Below are positions 56,677 to 64,000 of a stretch of 64,000 bases of DNA, in pieces. Position 1 is the first letter of the stretch, and the number at the start of each line of letters is the position of its first letter. The translations under genes were made by a program, and so were the position numbers. Source of the DNA: Paenibacillus peoriae KCTC 3763 (lineage in GTDB: Bacteria > Bacillota > Bacilli > Paenibacillales > Paenibacillaceae); NCBI RefSeq assembly GCF_000236805.1, contig NZ_AGFX01000011.1:186001-250000 (forward strand), written 5' to 3'. The notes under the pieces are model-generated. The model did not search any database and was not told the origin of the DNA. It was given only the letters and a program-made list of their open reading frames with translations.

Positions 56677-57642
56677 ATGTTGTGGAATGAAATAACAATA
56701 CATACAAGTGAAGAAGCGGTCGAAATGATTTCGAATTTTCTGCACGAAGCGGGTGCGGGAGGGGTTTCCATTGAAGAATCCGGTTCGCTCAACAAACCGC
56801 GGGACACGTCTTACGGGCAGTGGTATGATCGCCCTTTGAACGATATTCCTGAAGGACAAGCGATCATCAAGGGTTATTTTGCCGAAGAAGTGGACATGGA
56901 CAGCATACGTGCACAAATTGAGCCGCGGGTCGAACAATTAAGAACCTTCGATATTGACCCTGGTGAGGTTCGATATGAGCTGAAAACGGTCAATGAGGAT
57001 GACTGGGCAAATGCCTGGAAGCAATATTTCAAGCCTTTACGTGTGTCGGATCGTCTAACGATCAAACCGACTTGGGAGGACTATGAGCCTGCAAATGAGG
57101 ATGAAAAAACCATTGAGCTGGACCCGGGTATGGCTTTTGGCACTGGGACGCATCCTACGACATCACTTTGCCTGAGAACATTGGAGTCCGTGATTAAGGG
57201 TGGAGAAGAAGTCATTGATGTCGGTACAGGCTCTGGTATTTTGGCCATTGGAGCTGTAAAGCTGGGAGCGAAGCATGTGCTTGCCCTGGACCTGGACCCG
57301 GTAGCGGTATCAAGCGCGCGAGAAAATACGCATCTGAATGGACTGGAAGAGCGTATTACCATTAAGGAAAGCGATTTGCTGTCCGTGCTCAATGCAAGCG
57401 ATCGAACGCTGGGTATCCAGCTGCCGGTTAAGCTGGTGGTTGCCAATATTTTAGCCGAGATTATTTTGCTGTTTATTGATGATGTCTACAAGGCTCTGGA
57501 GCCAGGCGGTATTTATATTGCTTCAGGGATTTGGAAGAACAAAGAAGAAGTTGTCGAAACTGCGTTAAAGGCAGCTGGCTTTGAAATTGCCGAAATACGC
57601 CGCGATGAAGATTGGCTGGCGTTTGTGGCGAGAAAGAGGTAA
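56677..57642 (+). CDS. prmA: Ribosomal protein L11 methyltransferase
   Basis: 321 residues from ATG 56677 (11 bases after GGAGG; ATG 56668 is only two bases after it). MLWNEITIHT aligns with the usual PrmA start. SAM motif VIDVGTGSGILAIGA near residue 175, and the L11-recognition N-terminal domain. Trimethylates L11. The gene normally follows dnaJ directly in Bacillales; here about 6 kb lies between. Confidence 0.95.
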   Translation: MLWNEITIHTSEEAVEMISNFLHEAGAGGVSIEESGSLNKPRDTSYGQWYDRPLNDIPEGQAIIKGYFAEEVDMDSIRAQIEPRVEQLRTFDIDPGEVRYELKTVNEDDWANAWKQYFKPLRVSDRLTIKPTWEDYEPANEDEKTIELDPGMAFGTGTHPTTSLCLRTLESVIKGGEEVIDVGTGSGILAIGAVKLGAKHVLALDLDPVAVSSARENTHLNGLEERITIKESDLLSVLNASDRTLGIQLPVKLVVANILAEIILLFIDDVYKALEPGGIYIASGIWKNKEEVVETALKAAGFEIAEIRRDEDWLAFVARKR

Positions 57643-57644
57643 GC

Positions 57645-58337
57645 ATGGATTTTTTACAAAGTATTTTTCGTGTAAATTTAAATGTTCTTCCATTTTACTT
57701 GCTGGCTGTGATTATATCTTTTACGGTGCATGAGTTTGCACATGCGTATTATGCCAATAAATTTGGTGATCCCACAGCCAAGCTGCTTGGGCGCGTGACT
57801 TTGAATCCGGCTGTGCATATTGACCTGCTGGGTACGCTGTTGCTGCTGATCGGGGGCTTTGGCTGGGCCAAGCCTGTTCCGGTTAATCGTGACAATTTCA
57901 ACCGTCCGCGCCTCATGGGCATTATTGTTTCAGCTGCCGGTCCGCTGAGTAATCTGCTGCTTGCGTTTGTTGCTACATTGATCTATGCTATGCTGCTTCA
58001 TTTTCAAGTGCTGCCGGGCATGGAGAGCCAGCGGGTAGCTCAGGCGATCTATCTGTTTATCAATGCACTGATCAATTTGAATCTGTTTTTGTTTATCTTC
58101 AACTTGATTCCACTGCCCCCGCTGGATGGGTACCGGATTGTGGAGGATGTAGCTCCAACTCCTGTGCGTCGCAAGCTTCAGCAGTTTGAACAATGGTCCA
58201 TCTTTATTTTTCTGCTTATACTGGTCATTCCGCAGGTGCGGGCTGTAACGATTGAACCTCTTTACACGCTGGCCCAAGTGATATATATACAGTTTTTGCA
58301 GTTCTCTTTTTACATCACCGGATTATTTGGAGCCTAA
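57645..58337 (+). CDS. Site-2 protease family membrane metalloprotease (M50)
   Basis: 230 residues from ATG 57645, behind AAAGAGG. About five or six spans with the zinc-binding HEFAH (VHEFAHAYYANKFGDP) near residue 27 and the second motif NLIPLPPLDGYRI near 155 (Asp ligand). Resembles the short S2P group without PDZ domain (YwhC-like). Substrate unknown. Ends inside a terminator. Confidence 0.88.
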   Translation: MDFLQSIFRVNLNVLPFYLLAVIISFTVHEFAHAYYANKFGDPTAKLLGRVTLNPAVHIDLLGTLLLLIGGFGWAKPVPVNRDNFNRPRLMGIIVSAAGPLSNLLLAFVATLIYAMLLHFQVLPGMESQRVAQAIYLFINALINLNLFLFIFNLIPLPPLDGYRIVEDVAPTPVRRKLQQFEQWSIFIFLLILVIPQVRAVTIEPLYTLAQVIYIQFLQFSFYITGLFGA

Positions 58338-58352
58338 GGGCTCCTTTTTTGT
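58330..58352 (+). terminator. Terminator at the end of the site-2 protease gene
   Basis: GGAGCC (58330-58335), loop TAAG containing the TAA stop, GGCTCC (58340-58345), then TTTTTTG. Confidence 0.85.
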
Positions 58353-58500
58353 GAGAACAGATCATATTGCGACAATGAAACAGGGAACAGGCTGGTCATA
58401 CAGGCGCAAAAGATGATATGATGGTGCTTGGTGATTTTATTCGGTTTTTGTACGGAAAGTCAGTGGATAACAGTTATTTTTAGAATAGGTGTGAGAGACA

Positions 58501-59265
58501 ATGCAGCGTTATTTTATTCCGGCAGAGCAATTTCTGGAAGATCACGTGATTGTTGCGGGCGAGGACGCGCGGCATATCACTAAAGTCATGCGCGGTCGCA
58601 GCGGCGACAAAATTATAGTCAGTGACGGGGTATCCAGAGAAGCGCTGGCTGCGTTGGATACGATTGAGCAGGATCATGTGACGGCGACGATCGTGGAGCT
58701 GCTGGAGATGACCTCTGAACCGCATGTGCAGGTTACCATCGCTCAAAGTCTTCCTAAAGGAGACAAGATGGAGACGGTGATGCAAAAATGTACAGAAATC
58801 GGAGCAGCGGGCTTTATACCGTTTTTGTCCGAGCGTACAGTCGTGCAGTATGATGCCAAAAAAGAAGGCAAGCGATTGGAGCGCTGGCGCAAGATTGTGA
58901 AGGAAGCGGCTGAGCAAAGCCATCGTAATCGGATTCCCGAAATTAGCGCACCCATGACGTGGAAAGAGCTGCTGGCTTCTTTTGCGGGGTATGATTTGAT
59001 ATGCTATTGTTATGAAAAAGAGCAGGGTCGGCAGCTACGGGATGTGATCCAGCCTTTGGCAGGACCATGGGCGTCGGTAGATAAGCCGCGTGTTCTGCTG
59101 GTAGTGGGCCCGGAAGGCGGCTTCACTGAGGCGGAAAGCCTGGAGGCCGAGCAGGCCGGGGCTCAGTCTACAGGGCTGGGAAGACGTATTTTGCGCGCAG
59201 AGACCGCAGGTATGGCTGCATTGGCGTGCATTTTATATGAGACAGGAGAAATGGGAGGGATTTAA
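58501..59265 (+). CDS. rsmE: 16S rRNA (uracil1498-N3)-methyltransferase
   Basis: 254 residues. SPOUT fold: N-terminal PUA-like region (EDARHITKVMRGRSGDKI) and the knotted SAM site (VVGPEGGFTEAE...LGRRILRAETA). Methylates U1498 of 16S rRNA. mtaB begins two bases after its stop codon. Confidence 0.95.
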   Translation: MQRYFIPAEQFLEDHVIVAGEDARHITKVMRGRSGDKIIVSDGVSREALAALDTIEQDHVTATIVELLEMTSEPHVQVTIAQSLPKGDKMETVMQKCTEIGAAGFIPFLSERTVVQYDAKKEGKRLERWRKIVKEAAEQSHRNRIPEISAPMTWKELLASFAGYDLICYCYEKEQGRQLRDVIQPLAGPWASVDKPRVLLVVGPEGGFTEAESLEAEQAGAQSTGLGRRILRAETAGMAALACILYETGEMGGI

Positions 59266-59266
59266 T

Positions 59267-60610
59267 ATGCCATCAGTGGCATTTTATACATTGGGCTGTA
59301 AAGTAAACTTTTATGATACGGAAGCAATCTGGCAGCTGTTCAAAAAAGAAGGTTATGAGCAGGTGGAGTTTGATGAGCAGACTGCTGATGTTTATTTGAT
59401 TAATACATGTACGGTTACGAATACCGGCGATAAAAAGAGTCGTCAGATTATTCGTCGCGCGATTCGCCGAAATCCGGATGCCATTGTGGCAGTGACGGGC
59501 TGTTACGCTCAAACTTCACCAGCCGAAATTATGGATATTCCCGGTGTCGATCTCGTTATTGGCACACAGGATCGGGACAAGATTATTCCGTTTGTGAAGG
59601 AAATTCAAGAATCGCGTCAACCGGTGAACGCCGTGCGTAATATTATGAAGACTCGCGTGTTTGAGGAAATGGATGTGCCTGATTTTGCTCACCATACCCG
59701 TGCGTTTTTGAAAATTCAGGATGGATGCAATAACTTCTGTACCTTCTGTATCATTCCGTGGTCGCGCGGTTTATCCCGCAGCCGTGATGCCGCGAGCATT
59801 ATCGCACAAGCGCGTCAGCTGGTGCATGCGGGCTACAAGGAGATCGTACTCACAGGTATCCATACTGGTGGTTATGGTGACGATATGGAAAATTATGACC
59901 TGTCCGATCTGTTGTGGGATTTGGAGAAGGTGGAAGGGCTGGAACGCATTCGTATCAGCTCGATTGAAGCCAGCCAGATCGATGAAAAAATGCTTGATGT
60001 GCTGAAACGCTCCAACAAGCTGGTTCGTCATTTTCACATACCGCTTCAGGCAGGAGACGACACCGTTCTGAAACGGATGCGCCGCAAGTATACAACAGAA
60101 GAATTCTATAACAAGATGCTTATGATTCGAAAAGCAATGCCGGATGTAGCGATTACAACGGACGTAATTGTCGGGTTCCCTGGGGAAACGGACGAAATGT
60201 TCCGCAACGGCTATGAGCTGATGAAAAAAATCGGTTTTTCGGAAATGCACGTATTCCCGTACTCCAAGCGCACTGGAACGCCTGCGGCACGTATGGAGGA
60301 TCAGGTCGACGAGGACGTTAAAAATGCACGTGTGCATGAGCTGATTGAACTGTCAGAGCAAATGCAGTTGGCGTATGCTGAGAAGTTTGCAGGTCAGGTG
60401 CTGGAGGTCATTCCGGAAGTTGCGCCGAAAGGAACCGAAGGTAGCGGCATACTCTACGGTTATAGTGACAATTACATTCAACTGGTGTTTGAAGGTACTG
60501 AGGATCTGGTTGGCAAGGTGTGTCAAGTGAAGCTGACGAAGGCGGGCGTTAATGAAAGTGAAGGTCAATTGGTCCGCGTACTGGAAAATGGGCTGCAAGC
60601 AGCTCTCTAA
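59267..60610 (+). CDS. mtaB: tRNA (N6-threonylcarbamoyladenosine37-C2)-methylthiotransferase
   Basis: 447 residues from ATG 59267, behind GGGAGGGA. N-terminal UPF0004 domain with three cluster Cys (LGCKVN, NTCTVTN, VTGCYA), radical SAM motif CNNFCTFC near residue 154, and a TRAM domain at the end. Inserts the methylthio group of ms2t6A in tRNAs reading ANN codons. Linked to rsmE and prmA as in Bacillus (yqeV). Confidence 0.95.
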   Translation: MPSVAFYTLGCKVNFYDTEAIWQLFKKEGYEQVEFDEQTADVYLINTCTVTNTGDKKSRQIIRRAIRRNPDAIVAVTGCYAQTSPAEIMDIPGVDLVIGTQDRDKIIPFVKEIQESRQPVNAVRNIMKTRVFEEMDVPDFAHHTRAFLKIQDGCNNFCTFCIIPWSRGLSRSRDAASIIAQARQLVHAGYKEIVLTGIHTGGYGDDMENYDLSDLLWDLEKVEGLERIRISSIEASQIDEKMLDVLKRSNKLVRHFHIPLQAGDDTVLKRMRRKYTTEEFYNKMLMIRKAMPDVAITTDVIVGFPGETDEMFRNGYELMKKIGFSEMHVFPYSKRTGTPAARMEDQVDEDVKNARVHELIELSEQMQLAYAEKFAGQVLEVIPEVAPKGTEGSGILYGYSDNYIQLVFEGTEDLVGKVCQVKLTKAGVNESEGQLVRVLENGLQAAL

Positions 60611-60645
60611 GACCATAAAAAGCCTGAACAGGCAATAGCGATGGC

Positions 60646-60704
60646 CAACAAGGATTTCGCCTTTCCTTACAGAGAGGACGGAATCCTTGTTGCGCAAGGA
60701 AAGG
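60646..60704 (+). promoter_or_regulatory. Leader hairpin with anti-Shine-Dalgarno loop before the NUDIX gene
   Basis: CAACAAGGATTTCG (60646-60659) pairs with CGGAATCCTTGTTG (60679-60692), 14 bp with one U-G. The loop begins with CCTTTCCTT (60660-60668), the exact complement of AAGGAAAGG (60696-60704), the ribosome site of the gene starting at 60715. No T-tract follows, so it is not a terminator. Loop-to-site pairing could mask translation initiation. Confidence 0.5.
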
Positions 60705-60714
60705 AGATTACAGG

Positions 60715-61149
60715 ATGGCAGCAAAAAAGGAAATTTCCGCAGGCGGTGTTGTGTTTCGCAAACAGGGGGAGCAGCTTGAAATCCAGCTGATTACTGACCG
60801 ATATGGCAAGGTATCCTTGGCTAAAGGCAAAATGGAGCCGGGAGAAACGATCGAACAAACGGCTTTACGTGAAATTCGCGAGGAAACCGGGTTGAACGGG
60901 CGAATTATTCAGCATGTGGATATGATCGCTTATACGTACCAGCACGCTGAATACGGGGAAGTGGACAAGGAAGTTCATTATTATCTCGTGGAGGCACTGG
61001 ATGGAGATTTACAGGCACAGATTGAAGAAATAAAAGGTGTCGCGTGGCATACGCCTGAGGAGGCATGGCGTCTCCAGCGCCAAGGTGGATATGATAATAA
61101 TGATGTCATTTTGAGCAAGGCGCTGTCTATGCTGGGAATTAACGTTTAA
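60715..61149 (+). CDS. NUDIX hydrolase
   Basis: 144 residues. A complete Nudix box GKMEPGETIEQTALREIREETGL at about residues 40-62, with the Gly, two Arg-Glu and Glu-Glu positions intact. Such enzymes hydrolyse nucleoside diphosphates linked to another group (Ap4A, NDP-sugars, oxidised nucleotides); substrate not predictable. ATG 60715 is eight bases after AAGGAAAGGAG. The 3' end overlaps the convergent Na/Pi transporter gene by 11 bases. Confidence 0.9.
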   Translation: MAAKKEISAGGVVFRKQGEQLEIQLITDRYGKVSLAKGKMEPGETIEQTALREIREETGLNGRIIQHVDMIAYTYQHAEYGEVDKEVHYYLVEALDGDLQAQIEEIKGVAWHTPEEAWRLQRQGGYDNNDVILSKALSMLGINV

Positions 61150-62167
61150 TTCTAGGAAGAGACATACGTTGCTCTAAGCGAGTCCATACAGGTAAATAGC
61201 AGACGGGCAGGACAAGCAGAGAGCTGATCACGTTAAACAGGGTTTGGGCATGGGCGACCTTGGCTCCGGGCTCGGCGGATATCCAGGCGGCCGCCATTTC
61301 CAGCCCGGGAATCAACGGCATAAAAAGCAAGGCCCCGCCTACGTTCAGCAGCACATGGGACCAGGCTACAAATTTGCCGGACACACTGCCGCCAACAGCG
61401 GCGATTAGAGCGGTTACGCAGGTGCCTACATTGGAGCCGATGACGATGGCGATACCCACATCGGCTGGGAGGGCGCTTGCCGCAGCAAGGCTGATCGCCA
61501 TGCCAATAACGGCTGCGCTGCTGTGTACCAGTGCGGTCAGGCAAGCTCCAGCGGCGAAGGCCCACCACATGTTGGCGGCAGCGTGATCGAGAAACCAGCG
61601 GAATAGTCCGGCCTGCTCAATCCAGGGCCCGACCGTTTGCATCACGCGGATACCCGCCAGAATCAGCGAAAATCCGGCAAGGACGAGGCTGATAAACTGT
61701 ACAGCTTGCGGGCGGCTGAGTTCATGGGAACCGGGGGAAGCTCCGGCGGACGCATACTGGCTGCCGGGGACAGCTTCTCCCCATAGGACGGCAGTACTCC
61801 AGCATAGCAGTGAGCCGCAAAGAAGCGGAACAGCCAGCTTGCCCAGCTGTAGCCCCATCAGCTCGGTGGTCAGGCAGGTGCCAATATTGGTGCCAAGGAT
61901 GATGCCGAGCGTACGACCGTAGGTCAACAGCCCGGCGTTGACCAGACCGATGGTCATCACCGTTACGGCGGTGCTGCTTTGCAGCAGGGCGGTAATGCCT
62001 GAGCTGAACAGCAAGCCCCGCCAAGGGGAGACGGTGGCCCGGTTCAGCCAGCGGGTAAGGAAGGGGCCGGCCAAATGGCGGAGGGCTGCTTCCATCAGCT
62101 TCATTCCGCCCAAAAAAACAAGCAGCCCCCCGCACAGCGGCAAAATAACATGTATAAACACGGGCAT
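61139..62167 (-). CDS. Na/Pi-cotransporter family protein
   Basis: 342 residues with nine or so spans and two inverted Na/Pi repeats, each with the substrate motif: LLQSSTAVTVMTIG near residue 62 and LVHSSAAVIGMAIS near 213, each followed by GTNIGTC or GSNVGTC. Resembles NptA/YjbB-type phosphate carriers, but lacks the C-terminal PhoU domain of the longer relatives. It may export or import phosphate or another anion. AAAGGGGG precedes ATG 62167. Confidence 0.85.
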   Translation of the reverse strand: MPVFIHVILPLCGGLLVFLGGMKLMEAALRHLAGPFLTRWLNRATVSPWRGLLFSSGITALLQSSTAVTVMTIGLVNAGLLTYGRTLGIILGTNIGTCLTTELMGLQLGKLAVPLLCGSLLCWSTAVLWGEAVPGSQYASAGASPGSHELSRPQAVQFISLVLAGFSLILAGIRVMQTVGPWIEQAGLFRWFLDHAAANMWWAFAAGACLTALVHSSAAVIGMAISLAAASALPADVGIAIVIGSNVGTCVTALIAAVGGSVSGKFVAWSHVLLNVGGALLFMPLIPGLEMAAAWISAEPGAKVAHAQTLFNVISSLLVLPVCYLPVWTRLEQRMSLPRIKR

Positions 62168-62323
62168 AGCCCCCTTTTTCTAAGGTTATTTAATATTGGT
62201 GAATTCTTTACAGTAACGCTAAAGCGCTTATGTAACAGCCTATGATCTGTCGAGGACAGCCATGACAAGCATGGCCGAGTAGTTTTTTTACGGAACGAAA
62301 ATTTTGTAGTATCTTCATAAGCT
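62168..62323. other. Intergenic stretch with two small adjacent hairpins
   Basis: First part of a 423-base divergent gap. CTGTC/GACAG and then GCCATG (62259-62264) with CATGGC (62270-62275) form two neighbouring stems, followed after seven bases by TTTTTTT. On the + strand this resembles a terminator, yet no + strand gene precedes it, so it could end a short unannotated transcript. Otherwise no feature seen before the repeat element. Confidence 0.35.
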
Positions 62324-62556
62324 TTAAAAGCGTGACGTCGATATCAAGGCGGGCAGTAGCGGAGCGGTTCATTTGAATCTGGAGAAGCGAGAGCGTTCGC
62401 CTGAAAGCTTTCCAAAGGAAAGCTGCTTCGGAAGCATAAACCTAATGGGATTCTTACCTTTAAATGTGTTACCTAATCCCAAGAATCCCATTGCAACAGC
62501 GATCGTAAGATCAAATGAACCGCGGAGCCGCACCCCATCGAACACCACGCTTTTAA
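62324..62556 (+). ncRNA. Structured repeat element, copy 3
   Basis: Outer stem TTAAAAGCGTG (62324-62334) with CACGCTTTTAA (62546-62556), extended by a GT and CGAT pairing with a small internal loop. GGCGGGCAGTAGCGGAG follows. Stem P1: 62364-62376 with 62511-62523 (13 perfect bp), bulged A at 62377, then 62378-62380 with 62508-62510. Internal loop GAAGCGAGAGCGTTCGCCT opposite AACAGCGATCG. Stem P2: 62444-62454 with 62482-62492 (11 perfect bp). Two extra hairpins (62406-62424 and 62425-62435) are inserted between P1 and P2. A second AATCCC near 62476 could compete for P2. No ORF. Confidence 0.7.
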
Positions 62557-62590
62557 CACTTTGAGCAATCCAAGAATAGGAGTGAGGGTT

Positions 62591-63967
62591 TTGCCTTCAG
62601 TAATATTAGAACGAGGCCGCAAAAAAAGGCTGGAGCACGCACACCCCTGGGTGTTTAAAAATGAAATAGCCAAGGTCGAGGGCGATCCGTTGACAGGCGA
62701 TCTGGTCAGCATTGTGAACCATCAGGGTCGATATTTGGCGACAGGCTACTATAATCCGGCTTCACAAATTACAGTGCGTGTGATATCGTACGAGCCGCTG
62801 GAAGCCATGGACAAAAGCTTCTTTGTTGAACGCTTCCGCAATTGTCTGGAGCACCGTGAACGTTTTGTGACCGGAGGAGATGCTTATCGGCTGGTGTACG
62901 GCGAGGCTGATTTTTTGCCTGGACTGATTGTAGACCGTTTTGGTGATGTATTGGTCGTGCAGCTGTTAACGCTGGGCATGGATCGGCGCAGGGAAGAAAT
63001 CAGGGACGCGCTCGTTGAAGTGATGGGACCTGTCGGTATATATGAGCGTAGTGATGTATCCATCCGCGAGCTGGAAGGACTAGAACAGACGAAGGGGCCT
63101 TTGTACGGTGATTGCCCGCGCCATGTCGTGGTAACGGAAAATGGCTTGCAAATTAAGGTTGATATTGTAGAGGGCCAGAAGACAGGTTATTTCTTCGACC
63201 AGCGTGAGAATCGTGCGGCGATTGCACCGTTGATGACAGGCTGGGGTGCACGCAGCGGAATTACAATGCAGGAAGTAGCAGAACAAGGCGGCTCTGAGAC
63301 TACGGTTATGAAGCCTGTAAATAAAAGCGGCAAGGTTGTTGAATTCCCGTTTTGGGATGGCGCAACCGTACTGGAGTGCTTTTCACATACCGGAAGCTTT
63401 ACACTTCATGCATGTAAATACGGGGCTAAAAAAGTAACTTGTCTTGATATTTCTGAGCATGCGATTGAAAGCGCGCGGGATAATGTCAAGTTGAACGGCT
63501 TCGAGGAACGCGTCGAGTTTGTCGTCGATGATGCTTTTCAATATTTGCGAAATCAGGTCAAAGGTGTAGAGGAACGAGCAGCCAGAGCTGGGGGCAAGGG
63601 GGATACGTCCAAGCCGTTAACAGCTGGTGGCGGACGAACGTTTGACGTGGTTATTCTTGATCCGCCAGCCTTTGCCAAAACGAAAAGCGCGGTCAAAGGC
63701 GCTATGCGGGGGTATAAAGATATCAACCTGCACGGGATGAAGCTCGTTAATGAGGGCGGTTATCTGGTGACAGCGAGCTGTTCGTACCATATGCGGCCTG
63801 AGCTGTTTCTGGATACGATCAAGGAAGCAGCGGCTGATGCCGGAAAAATCCTCCGTCTGGTGGATTGGAGAGCAGCCGGCAAGGATCACCCTCAAATTTT
63901 GGGCGTAGAGGAAGGTCATTATTTGAAATTCGCCATCTTTGAGGTACGCAGCCAGAAACAGCTGTAG
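62591..63967 (+). CDS. Class I SAM-dependent 23S rRNA methyltransferase, RlmI/YwbD-like
   Basis: 458 residues from TTG 62591, eight bases after AGGAG. N-terminal PUA domain (ERGRKKRLEHAHPWVFKNEI), then the EEHEH-type linker and a Rossmann methyltransferase domain with LECFSHTGSFTLHA near residue 265 and catalytic VILDPPAFAKTKS near 352. RlmI makes m5C1962 in 23S rRNA. Two insertions set it apart from ~396-residue relatives: about 30 residues near 218-250 (GARSGITMQ...SGKVVEF) and a Gly/Lys/Ala-rich loop near 325-345. Preceded by repeat element copy 3. Confidence 0.88.
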   Translation: MPSVILERGRKKRLEHAHPWVFKNEIAKVEGDPLTGDLVSIVNHQGRYLATGYYNPASQITVRVISYEPLEAMDKSFFVERFRNCLEHRERFVTGGDAYRLVYGEADFLPGLIVDRFGDVLVVQLLTLGMDRRREEIRDALVEVMGPVGIYERSDVSIRELEGLEQTKGPLYGDCPRHVVVTENGLQIKVDIVEGQKTGYFFDQRENRAAIAPLMTGWGARSGITMQEVAEQGGSETTVMKPVNKSGKVVEFPFWDGATVLECFSHTGSFTLHACKYGAKKVTCLDISEHAIESARDNVKLNGFEERVEFVVDDAFQYLRNQVKGVEERAARAGGKGDTSKPLTAGGGRTFDVVILDPPAFAKTKSAVKGAMRGYKDINLHGMKLVNEGGYLVTASCSYHMRPELFLDTIKEAAADAGKILRLVDWRAAGKDHPQILGVEEGHYLKFAIFEVRSQKQL

Positions 63968-64000
63968 GTGAACAACACAGTTAACTTTTTTTAGTGGTAA

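Noticed and set aside
60631-60692. NUDIX leader as a fourth, partial copy of the structured repeat
   Set aside because: It contains GCGAT and TCGCCTTT words but lacks the AGYAGCGGAG block and their order is inverted; similarity looks accidental.
62373-62564. 63-codon + strand frame over repeat element copy 3
   Set aside because: The frame is not kept in the other copies, while the stems are; the conservation pattern is structural, not coding.

Overview
The window looks like a chromosomal segment of a spore-forming Firmicute of the Paenibacillus polymyxa type. Gene order and protein resemblance point this way; no database search was run. The right-hand 45 kb follows the classical Bacillales backbone: yqeG-yqeH-aroE-yqeI-nadD-yqeK-rsfS-(S1 protein)-yqeM-leuS-comER-comEA-comEB-comEC-ECF sigma/anti-sigma-holA-rpsT-gpr-spoIIP-yqxA-lepA-hemW-hrcA-grpE-dnaK-dnaJ-prmA-rsmE-mtaB. 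Sporulation genes (spoVAC/AD/AEb, gpr, spoIIP), competence genes and a secreted expansin fit a soil or plant-associated endospore former. No prophage, insertion sequence, CRISPR array, rRNA or tRNA gene was seen.

Layout. (1) 1-11.3 kb is accessory metabolism: a truncated EamA permease, a uronate-dehydrogenase-like enzyme, a three-gene carbohydrate ABC importer (two permeases and a lipoprotein), a membrane-bound AraC-type regulator pointing back at it, an expansin, an iron alcohol dehydrogenase and a YdjM-like membrane hydrolase. The importer promoter and the regulator promoter share 12-bp-periodic TTGTTCAC repeats, which suggests that the regulator controls both. (2) 11.4-14.6 kb has an M42 aminopeptidase and spoVAC-AD-AEb. 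(3) 14.8-19.2 kb has a MoxR/DUF58/transglutaminase operon. (4) 19.4-28.4 kb is the yqe housekeeping operon, then leuS under a T-box leader. (5) 28.4-33.5 kb is the com locus. (6) 33.7-44.7 kb has the ECF sigma pair, holA, rpsT, gpr, spoIIP, lepA, hemW and a GNAT enzyme. (7) 45.3-50.5 kb is the CIRCE-controlled heat-shock operon. (8) 50.7-55.8 kb is a dicarboxylate/malate module (sensor kinase, response regulator, 2HCT carrier, malic enzyme) lying inside the otherwise conserved dnaJ-prmA interval. (9) 55.9-64 kb has small stress-like genes, prmA, a site-2 protease, rsmE, mtaB, a NUDIX hydrolase, a Na/Pi-type transporter and an RlmI-like methyltransferase.

The most unusual signal is not a protein. 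Three long intergenic gaps (about 5.56-5.76, 42.68-42.87 and 62.32-62.56 kb) hold diverged copies of one structured element in the same orientation. Each has a GYAGCGGAG-like block, a 15-16 bp stem with one bulged A on its 5' strand, an internal loop with conserved AGCG..AGCGKTCGCCT opposite AACAGCGAT, and a distal stem. The two stems differ almost completely in sequence between copies but stay paired, including G-U pairs that make sense only for RNA read on the + strand. The flanking genes differ each time (convergent, tandem, divergent), so it behaves like a dispersed structured RNA or mobile RNA-like repeat and not like a cis-regulator of one gene family.

Other points: a NUDIX gene whose leader-hairpin loop is an exact 9-nt complement of its Shine-Dalgarno region, an intrinsic terminator between comEB and comEC that swallows the first comEC ATG, and a candidate autoregulatory ECF promoter. 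Starts were chosen by ribosome-binding-site spacing and family length; where the choice is uncertain the entry says so.
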